DNA of 16,344 nt from Bacteroidota bacterium (GTDB lineage Bacteria; Bacteroidota; Bacteroidia; Bacteroidales; Tenuifilaceae): NCBI GenBank assembly GCA_023406715.1, contig JAEXVC010000089.1:1-16344 (forward strand), read 5' to 3'. Each line of letters opens with the position of its first letter. Positions within the stretch are counted from its first letter, which is position 1. The translations under genes and the position numbers were made by a program. Below are positions 1 to 5,985 of this stretch, piece after piece. The notes under the pieces were generated by a model, which worked only from the letters and a program-made list of their open reading frames with translations, had not been told where the DNA came from and did not search any database.

Positions 1-513
1 ATATTCTGCTCCAACAGCAAGCATCAATCCCCAGTCAGCTCTTGTCCAGCTGGAATCAACCAAAGACTCTGTTTGGGTAAAAGCACCTGACTCCATTTTA
101 TACTCGCCCCCAGTTCTGATATTCTGATAGGTACCTCCCATTGCATAAACCTTTTTTAAACCTAATGCATTAAACGATAGTTTTGCCAACAGAGGAATGC
201 CTATGTAATTCACTTTTAACTCAGATGAAAACCCATCCGTTTCCTGCTTAATTCCCTTTGAAACAAAATTAAGCTCGGCATTAATTGAGAATCTATTTGT
301 AAAGCCAAACTCACCAACAATCCCAAAATCATAGCCATACTTAAACTTATTATCAAGTCCTGCAACATCCCAATTCGACAATTTTGACATGCTCATACCC
401 ACCTTAGGTCCAACATAAATAAATCCTACATCGTGACCAAAAACATTGAAAAGTTGTGCCTCGGAGTTAGTAAACATCAATAAAAACGGCATCAATAATA
501 GTAATCGTCTCAT
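1..513 (-). CDS. Outer-membrane beta-barrel protein (porin-like), 3' end beyond window
   Basis: The first 171 codons are present and the frame stays open to position 1, so the C-terminus lies outside the window. The protein starts with a signal peptide (MRRLLLLMPFLLMFTNSEAQ), probably cleaved near A19/Q20. It continues with alternating hydrophobic and polar strands typical of small Bacteroidota barrels, for example a YVGPKVGMSMSKLSNW segment and, later, VNYIGIPLLAKLSF. The Gly/aromatic-rich strands and the IPLLAK-type motif match the outer-membrane beta-barrel family often annotated as porin family or PorT-like (PF13568). It would sit in the outer membrane; the specific role is unknown. The ATG at 513 is chosen because the signal peptide follows directly. 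A TAnnTTTG promoter and a palindrome lie just upstream. The family call is fairly firm, the function is not. Confidence 0.75.
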   Translation of the reverse strand, partial: MRRLLLLMPFLLMFTNSEAQLFNVFGHDVGFIYVGPKVGMSMSKLSNWDVAGLDNKFKYGYDFGIVGEFGFTNRFSINAELNFVSKGIKQETDGFSSELKVNYIGIPLLAKLSFNALGLKKVYAMGGTYQNIRTGGEYKMESGAFTQTESLVDSSWTRADWGLMLAVGAEY

Positions 514-543
514 CTCTATCTATTTATTAATTAATAAATGTTT

Positions 544-555
544 GTTTGTACAAAC
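544..555. promoter_or_regulatory. 12-bp perfect palindrome overlapping the promoter (operator candidate)
   Basis: GTTTGTACAAAC is a perfect 12-bp palindrome. It overlaps the downstream half of the -7 box at 551-558 and the predicted transcription start of the barrel gene. A dimeric repressor bound here would block initiation. No regulator gene is adjacent, so any operator role is inferred. AT-rich DNA throws up short palindromes, but the exact overlap with the best promoter match is suggestive. Confidence 0.3.
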
Positions 556-579
556 TTACAACAAATTAGGTAGTTCAAA
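551..579 (-). promoter_or_regulatory. Bacteroidota-type promoter for the leftward barrel gene
   Basis: Read on the minus strand, TTTG (579-576) is followed after 17 nt by TAAGTTTG (558-551). The second element matches the TAnnTTTG -7 consensus exactly. Transcription would start around 544-547, giving a leader of about 30 nt before the ATG at 513. The spacing is slightly shorter than the usual 19 or so. This rests on motif match and position only. Confidence 0.45.
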
Positions 580-726
580 AAACAATTCCAACAATAGTTT
601 AAACAACTGTTAATAACTATTACACTGATTGTCATCGCCTTAAATCACAAACAATTCAATATTTATGCGCCAAAAAGCGCTACAACTTTAACAGTTTAAA
701 TGTTGACTTAAATTGCTTTTTTTACA

Positions 727-734
727 TATAATTG
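727..734 (+). promoter_or_regulatory. Weak -7-like element upstream of the 764 gene
   Basis: TATAATTG matches TAnnTTTG with one mismatch, and a TTG at 703-705 lies 21 nt upstream. It is 30 bp before the ATG at 764, a sensible leader length. This is the only reasonable rightward promoter match in the 514-763 spacer. Confidence 0.25.
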
Positions 735-763
735 CAACTAGTTGAATTACATATGGAAAATGT

Positions 764-1360
764 ATGAAACCAGACGAAAAAAACAAAAAACTTCTTGACA
801 GGCTTATAGCCAAAGTAAATTGTACATTTGGTTCTCATATAATCAGTCTCAAAAACTGTTCACTCCAAGAATTTGAGTTAAGTTTTTATTCCAACATTAG
901 GTTATACCGTATTTGCGACTGTAGTTTTACACCACTGGTTCAGTACCATATACTAGACAACGGAACTGATACAATATACCTTAATGGTACTTTGCAGAGT
1001 TGGAATATTGCTAATCAAATTGAAAAACCAAAACTATCCGTTACGAATATCCTTGAATACTTAAAAGTTGTTCTTAGCACTATTTCTTTGTGCAATCAAA
1101 AATATAGCATAGTTGTTTCAATTGAGGATATCGACTTTTACCAGATGCCTTCCAATGAACTTTTCGAAAAAATTGAGTCAGTTATTAAACCACCTGTAGT
1201 TTCACTCCGCTATCAGCAATTTACAGTTCTTATTTGCTTACTTGTTGGGAATAAGCTTTACGATAGCTTAGATACTAAAAATACCCTGGGGCAAATTGAA
1301 ATCACGGACAAGAACGAAATCCTGGACAATATTCCTGTTGATGAATTAGTTTGGGATTAA
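764..1360 (+). CDS. Hypothetical cytoplasmic protein, 198 aa
   Basis: I do not recognise this protein. It has no signal peptide and no convincing membrane helix. A short hydrophobic run near residue 155 (FTVLICLLVGNKLYDSL) looks like a buried helix. The N-terminus is lysine-rich. The middle holds scattered cysteines (C20, C32, C51, C53). The C-terminus is acidic and ends in DELVWD. Alternating beta-like and helical segments suggest a compact alpha/beta fold. The ATG at 764 is used because the ATG 12 bases upstream (752) is out of frame and hits a stop at once. It lies alone on the plus strand, 132 bp before fabD and divergent from the barrel gene. Two sampled 60-base lines give about 33% GC, lower than fabD. 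The open frame and codon-like texture make a real gene likely; the role is unknown. Confidence 0.7.
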   Translation: MKPDEKNKKLLDRLIAKVNCTFGSHIISLKNCSLQEFELSFYSNIRLYRICDCSFTPLVQYHILDNGTDTIYLNGTLQSWNIANQIEKPKLSVTNILEYLKVVLSTISLCNQKYSIVVSIEDIDFYQMPSNELFEKIESVIKPPVVSLRYQQFTVLICLLVGNKLYDSLDTKNTLGQIEITDKNEILDNIPVDELVWD

Positions 1361-1457
1361 AGTACAACCCATTGGACAATTAACTCAATTGACTATTCTC
1401 CATAAATGTTATTAAAAGGAAAATTCCATTCCCAATAGAAGGTATTGAAAATTGGCG

Positions 1458-1465
1458 TACATTTG
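1458..1465 (+). promoter_or_regulatory. Putative -7 element of the fabD promoter
   Basis: TACATTTG is an exact match to the Bacteroidota TAnnTTTG -7 consensus, 27 bp before the fabD ATG. That would give a leader of roughly 20 nt. No good TTTG -33 element is seen at the usual distance, so confidence is moderate. Confidence 0.4.
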
Positions 1466-1492
1466 CCCTGCTAAATCATTAACCAATTAATT

Positions 1493-2377
1493 ATGAAAGC
1501 ATACGTATTCCCAGGTCAAGGAGCACAATTTGTAGGTATGGGTAAAGACCTATACGAAAATTCACCTCTTGCCAAGGAGATGTTCGAGAAAGCCAATCAA
1601 ATTCTTGGTTTCCGTATTACTGATTTAATGTTTGCAGGTACCGACGAGGATTTGAAGCAAACAAAGGTTACCCAACCTGCAATATTTTTACATTCAGTAA
1701 TCCTATCGAAAGTTTTAGGAAACAATTTCAAACCCGAAATGGTGGCTGGTCACTCTTTGGGTGAGTTTTCTGCATTAGTTGCAGCAGGTGCATTAAGTTT
1801 TGAGGATGGATTAAAACTTGTTTCTGCACGCGCAATGGCCATGCAAAAAGCTTGTGAAAAAGAACCTTCAACCATGGCTGCTGTTCTTGGACTAGAAGAT
1901 GAGAAAGTAGAAGAGATTTGCAACTCAATTGATGAAGTTGTTGTTGCTGCAAACTATAACTGCCCTGGCCAACTTGTTATTTCTGGATCAATAAAAGGAA
2001 TTGACATTGCTTGTCAAAAACTTACTGAGGCTGGAGCAAAACGCGCCTTAAAACTTGCTGTGGGTGGAGCATTCCACTCTCCACTGATGGAGCCAGCGCG
2101 TCAAGAACTGGAGGCTGCTATCAACTCAACACCTTTTAACAGGCCTATTTGTCCAATCTACCAAAACGTTGATGCCAAGCCAACCAGCGACCCAGAGGTA
2201 ATTAAGAAAAATTTGATTGCGCAACTAACCGCGCCTGTACGCTGGACACAAACCGCTAAGAATATGCTTGCCGATGGTGCAACTTCATTTGTAGAACTTG
2301 GCCCAGGCAATGTGCTTCAAGGTTTAATTAAGAAAGTTGACAGGAATGTAGCTGCTGAAAGCAAACAAACACTATAA
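1493..2377 (+). CDS. fabD: Malonyl-CoA:acyl-carrier-protein transacylase
   Basis: FabD moves malonyl groups from CoA to acyl carrier protein, feeding the elongation steps of fatty-acid synthesis in the cytoplasm. The 294-residue length is normal for the family. Diagnostic motifs appear in order: FPGQGAQ at residues 6-12 (oxyanion-hole Gln9), the nucleophile elbow GHSLG at 86-90 with Ser88, Arg113 in the SARAMAMQ helix (binds the malonyl carboxylate), the catalytic-dyad His195 in GAFHSPLM, a conserved Gln near 244 in QLTAPVRW, and the C-terminal ELGPGNVLQGL. All expected catalytic residues are therefore present. The ATG at 1493 places the FPGQG motif at its usual distance from the N-terminus. 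The gene appears monocistronic: an exact -7 match lies just upstream, a strong terminator follows, and no other fab gene is adjacent. Confidence 0.97.
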   Translation: MKAYVFPGQGAQFVGMGKDLYENSPLAKEMFEKANQILGFRITDLMFAGTDEDLKQTKVTQPAIFLHSVILSKVLGNNFKPEMVAGHSLGEFSALVAAGALSFEDGLKLVSARAMAMQKACEKEPSTMAAVLGLEDEKVEEICNSIDEVVVAANYNCPGQLVISGSIKGIDIACQKLTEAGAKRALKLAVGGAFHSPLMEPARQELEAAINSTPFNRPICPIYQNVDAKPTSDPEVIKKNLIAQLTAPVRWTQTAKNMLADGATSFVELGPGNVLQGLIKKVDRNVAAESKQTL

Positions 2378-2393
2378 ATTTAGAGATACTATT

Positions 2394-2421
2394 AAAAAAA
2401 CGGGCGTTGCCCGTTTTTTTT
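2394..2421. terminator. Bidirectional Rho-independent terminator
   Basis: CGGGC (2401-2405) and GCCCG (2409-2413) form a GC stem with a GTT loop. The stem is extended by seven flanking A-T pairs. It is followed by eight T on the plus strand (2414-2421) and, read on the minus strand, by seven U (2400-2394). It lies 16 bp after the fabD stop and directly abuts the stop of the leftward gene at 2420, so it should terminate both convergent units. Confidence 0.93.
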
Positions 2422-3124
2422 ACAGAAAACCTTTACTAAGAATCTCATTAAATTGAATCAAGTCTTTTTCATTCCTTATATCCATATTATTAGTTCTCAA
2501 TAACAACTTAATATCCTTTCGTTCATTCTCGGGAAATAGACTAATCAACTTCCTTGAAGATAATCGATTGGTACTAATGCACCGGCCATCTGGGAAAATA
2601 AAAATATATACTGGATTATAAATAACAAGCGTCTTTTGGTAAGTTCCATTCTTGTTAGAGACCTCTACGCTTCGGTCTTTTATTACTTGTCTATAAGCAT
2701 ATAGTTTAACCTTATTAAACGATAATAGTTGAGCAAACACTTGGATTGTATCATTATTTTGCTCATTCTTATATGGTATTCTATAAAAGGAAAGGATTTC
2801 CTGACCCTTATTAATATGAACTTCTGCAACAAAATAATCATCGAGAACTACGGGCAAATTGTTATTATTAACCCATATAAATTTATTGATATAGCCATTG
2901 TAATTTAAATCCTTATTTTTTAAAATGATGCCATTTTTAAACTTAATGTCGCCCTTATACCAATTGTCAAAGTAAAACTGACTACCTAAAATATTTGAGG
3001 TGTGGACATATGGCCTACCGCTAAGTTTGGGTTCAAAAACGTTTCCGTCTTGATACTGACACAACGCGATTTTAGATCTAACAACAAGAGTAACAATAAC
3101 AATTAAACAATAATCTATTCTCAT
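2420..3124 (-). CDS. Secreted protein of unknown function, last gene of the TonB-receptor operon
   Basis: This is a 234-residue protein with an N-terminal signal peptide (hydrophobic run CLIVIVTLVV, likely cleaved near ALCQ). The lipobox is not convincing because Leu, not a small residue, precedes the Cys. The mature N-terminal half has a GRPYVHTSNILGSQFYFDNW segment followed by KGDIKFKNGIILKNKDLNYN. That is a pattern I associate with small secreted Bacteroidota proteins that begin with a GxPY motif and a beta-rich domain. The C-terminal third is charged and helical. I assign no function. Two starts are possible: ATG at 3124 or an adjacent GTG at 3127. ATG is preferred. The preceding gene ends at 3135, about 10 bp away, so the two are probably co-transcribed. 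The stop codon merges with the A-tract of the bidirectional terminator. Confidence 0.75.
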   Translation of the reverse strand: MRIDYCLIVIVTLVVRSKIALCQYQDGNVFEPKLSGRPYVHTSNILGSQFYFDNWYKGDIKFKNGIILKNKDLNYNGYINKFIWVNNNNLPVVLDDYFVAEVHINKGQEILSFYRIPYKNEQNNDTIQVFAQLLSFNKVKLYAYRQVIKDRSVEVSNKNGTYQKTLVIYNPVYIFIFPDGRCISTNRLSSRKLISLFPENERKDIKLLLRTNNMDIRNEKDLIQFNEILSKGFL

Positions 3125-3134
3125 CACTACAACC

Positions 3135-4898
3135 TTAATTGTTTACAACTTTTATTAAAAAACTAGATGATAAAGGAATTCCGCTAGTTGAAATACCTTC
3201 AACCTTAATCAGATAATCAGAGCATAAATCTCCCGTAAAAAAGGTTATCTCCTTAGCATTATTCCTGTCTAACCTTACCTGCGGATTCCAGTAAAGCACC
3301 TGTCTAAAATCTGGCATTCTATTTTCTTGAACATTAACAGAATAATCGGGAGATAAGAATTTCTTCCTAGGTAAATATTCTCCAGCAGGAATTACAACAT
3401 GGTTTATTGCGTTTTTAAAATTATTAATCTCTGAATTATATGTAAATATTGAAAGGATCCCTTTGAATAAAAAATCGTCTAACACCCAAGCAGAATGAAT
3501 AGCCTCTATTCTCTTTATCCTATCAGAACCATAACCGATTATATCATTAATGTTAAAAAAAGGAACTCCATCGAGAAATACAAATGAATTATCGTAAACT
3601 TGATTAGTCAATGGATCAGCAATGCTAACAGAATTTTGATCTTTCTTATTAATCTTAATACCATAGAACATTTCTTGTAGCATAATATCAAGTCTATTTA
3701 GAAGTAGATAATCTGATGTGTAGACTTTGTATTCAGGAACTGAATACAGTTGAGGGCAATAAAAATAGTTGAAGTTTGAAGAAGCATTCACTGTAAAATC
3801 TACTTCAAAACTTTTGTTTACTGTTGCAACATCTTGCAGCCTCTTAAGATAATGGGCAGGTACTCCTCCCCTTGAATTTCCACTCGGGTTATAAGGTATG
3901 GAACAAACATATTTATCATCTATTAATAGACGATAATTTTTCGCATTATTGTTATTCAATAGACCTAAGAATAGAGTCTTTCCTTCGTAGTAATTGTTCA
4001 ACATAAACTGAAAAGTACCATCCAAATCAGTAATAACATATTGCAAGTTGACTACGGTATCAGGTGTAGACAAAAAGACCTTCTGATTAGAAATTCTAAC
4101 ACCAATAGAATCTAATACTCGACCTGAAACAATGAGACCATTTGTTTCTATACTCTTGTAGTTTATAAACCTTCGACGATCCTCCTTTTCACTTTTGTAA
4201 AAACGACATACCTCCTCAATATTGTTAACGTTATCGTTAAGTAAGGAGTTTAAGTCCATCACAGAAATTGAAACATCTGCAATTGAATCATTTAAATCAG
4301 CTGTTTGAAAAAGCACATCTAACGATACTTTTGACCTCTGAGTGTAAATTGTTCTAGGAAGGCTAATATTTAAGCGACCACTAGAGTCCTTTCCATAATC
4401 TTCCGAATCAAATATATTTGTTTTATTGCTTAAGTCTTCATTAGTAACTCCTGAGATGTTATCATCGAATCTATTCACAATATAAATTTCTTTAGTAAAC
4501 CGATCCTGCTCAAATTCTTCTTTCATCCAATTGGTAAATGCAACTATTTGGTAAAAACCAGTTGAAAGTGTATCTGGAATACTAATACTGCCAAAGCCAG
4601 TTTTGTTATCGAGCCAAAGACGAGATTCTATTATCCTTTTTTGATTGCCATTCCTTATTACTATATATGCGACTTTACTATTATCAATCTCTATTTTCTT
4701 AAGACTGTTTAGTAAGTAGATTTTAAAAAAGATATTTTCACCCGCAACATAAATATCTCTATCGGTATGAACATAAATGAATTCTCCAATATTTCTATAA
4801 TTTAACTCATTTGGATGCGTGGCACCAACAGAGCCATATGCGTTAAAGTTAAAAAGAAAAAAACTTATACTAATTATGATAAATTTCTCAAAGGTCAT
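3135..4898 (-). CDS. Secreted MG2-like protein with plug-like module
   Basis: This 587-residue periplasmic or surface protein has a signal peptide at about 1-22. Residues 42-59 (YVHTDRDIYVAGENIFFK) and 114-126 (GFYQIVAFTNWMK) are the hallmark strands of the MG2-like macroglobulin domain seen in Bacteroidota proteins of this type. Residues 257-300 (VSGRVLDS...DLDGTFQF) look like a CarboxypepD_reg-like beta-sandwich. Residues 438-486 (FVFLDGVPFFNINDIIG, then RIKRIEAI) resemble a TonB-receptor plug, yet no barrel follows. Residues 529-587 (LYWNPQVRLD, ITFFTGDLCSDYLIKVEGIS) form the usual C-terminal beta domain. No thioester motif of true alpha-2-macroglobulins is seen. It is shorter than many relatives as I recall them. 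It lies 7 bp downstream of the DUF4249 gene. It probably works with that lipoprotein and the receptor, perhaps as a scaffold or extracellular binding partner; that is inference. Confidence 0.8.
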   Translation of the reverse strand: MTFEKFIIISISFFLFNFNAYGSVGATHPNELNYRNIGEFIYVHTDRDIYVAGENIFFKIYLLNSLKKIEIDNSKVAYIVIRNGNQKRIIESRLWLDNKTGFGSISIPDTLSTGFYQIVAFTNWMKEEFEQDRFTKEIYIVNRFDDNISGVTNEDLSNKTNIFDSEDYGKDSSGRLNISLPRTIYTQRSKVSLDVLFQTADLNDSIADVSISVMDLNSLLNDNVNNIEEVCRFYKSEKEDRRRFINYKSIETNGLIVSGRVLDSIGVRISNQKVFLSTPDTVVNLQYVITDLDGTFQFMLNNYYEGKTLFLGLLNNNNAKNYRLLIDDKYVCSIPYNPSGNSRGGVPAHYLKRLQDVATVNKSFEVDFTVNASSNFNYFYCPQLYSVPEYKVYTSDYLLLNRLDIMLQEMFYGIKINKKDQNSVSIADPLTNQVYDNSFVFLDGVPFFNINDIIGYGSDRIKRIEAIHSAWVLDDFLFKGILSIFTYNSEINNFKNAINHVVIPAGEYLPRKKFLSPDYSVNVQENRMPDFRQVLYWNPQVRLDRNNAKEITFFTGDLCSDYLIKVEGISTSGIPLSSSFLIKVVNN

Positions 4899-4905
4899 AT
4901 TCTAA

Positions 4906-5970
4906 CTATTTTATATAATAGGAATACCAAAAATAAGGCGTTGAGTTCAGAATTGACCCAGCACCAATACTCCAAGGATAATCCGAATTCTTAACACAAG
5001 TAACCGTTGAGGATTTCCCCTCAAGTATGTAGTATGTTGAACTGGATATTGAAGACACTTCAAAAAAGCCGAGAACTTTCTTGTTAGAATTACTTACACA
5101 TTTCAAGTTGCTAGGCAATTGTACTGCAATTGGATCAAAAATAGAGTTGTCTGCCTCTAACTGATCATATGCTTTTTTATAAAACGAATAACTTTCATCG
5201 TTTAGCCTATACACTTCAACACTCATAACAAAACAACGGCAAGCATAAGGTAAATTCCAATAATCCTGATTCATTGGTAAAAAACACAATGAGTGAATAA
5301 TTGAGTCTTCAATACTAACATCGTGCTGAGAACCTGTAATATTTATATTAGATGGATTTTTTAGAGTCTTCCAACAATAGTAAAGAAATAGATCTGGCCC
5401 CGAATCAAAACTCCAGACGTATTGCGCTTGCAATTTAAAACCAAACCGATACTTAGGTATTGCGCCATTACTTACAGGAATAGGCATATAGAGCTGCATG
5501 CCCTCATAGGTTCTAAGTAGCAAATTATCACCATTATCAACAATGAAATCTTTTTGTTCGATTTTCCCATAAATTTCTCCTAATGTTTCAAAAGGTAGCA
5601 TTTCCTGATAATCTGACTCGTATTCCTCACCACTTTCCAATACAACCCTTAATTTATAGGCATTTCCAATTTGAGGAACAAATACAAGTGTATCCGAATA
5701 ATAAATTCCACTATCTCCTTCAACAAAAGAATAGTTTTCAAGGCTCTTATCGGTAATATAAACCTGAGCATTCTTAACAGGCTCCAAATTATCATTATTA
5801 TTAAAGGATTTTGCCCACGATAGCGAAATAGTTTGAACTCCATGTTGGTTGGTAATAGCTCCACTTACAACAAGTATTTTATCAGTGCTATTCAAATCGG
5901 GGTAGTATACTTCTTTACACGAAAAAAGCAACGGTATAATTATAAATATGAACAGAATTTTATGTCTCAT
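4906..5970 (-). CDS. DUF4249 family outer-membrane lipoprotein
   Basis: This 354-residue protein starts with a lipoprotein signal peptide. The hydrophobic core FIFIIIPL precedes lipobox LFSC with lipidated Cys18. The mature N-terminus, KEVYYPDLNSTDKILVVSGA, is characteristic of DUF4249 (PF14054). Other family-like features follow: PVKNAQVYITD near 65-74, GIYYSD near 88-93, YKLRVVLESGEEYESD near 105-120, and a late IFDPIAVQLPSN...VLGFFEVSS segment. Known relatives are encoded next to STN-type TonB-dependent receptors, as here: the receptor gene ends 15 bp upstream. By analogy with SusD-like partners it may be a surface lid or ligand-binding lipoprotein for that receptor, although this family has no established substrate. 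The ATG at 5970 gives a standard signal peptide. Confidence 0.88.
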   Translation of the reverse strand: MRHKILFIFIIIPLLFSCKEVYYPDLNSTDKILVVSGAITNQHGVQTISLSWAKSFNNNDNLEPVKNAQVYITDKSLENYSFVEGDSGIYYSDTLVFVPQIGNAYKLRVVLESGEEYESDYQEMLPFETLGEIYGKIEQKDFIVDNGDNLLLRTYEGMQLYMPIPVSNGAIPKYRFGFKLQAQYVWSFDSGPDLFLYYCWKTLKNPSNINITGSQHDVSIEDSIIHSLCFLPMNQDYWNLPYACRCFVMSVEVYRLNDESYSFYKKAYDQLEADNSIFDPIAVQLPSNLKCVSNSNKKVLGFFEVSSISSSTYYILEGKSSTVTCVKNSDYPWSIGAGSILNSTPYFWYSYYIK

Positions 5971-5985
5971 TATAAAACAATATGT

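Noticed and set aside
667..680. GCGC-CAAAAA-GCGC small inverted repeat in the 514-763 spacer
   Set aside because: The stem is only 4 bp with no T-run after it; it is too weak to call.
1728..1952. Minus-strand frame inside fabD, Gln/Leu-rich
   Set aside because: It is the antisense shadow of fabD codons; the plus-strand protein is unambiguous.
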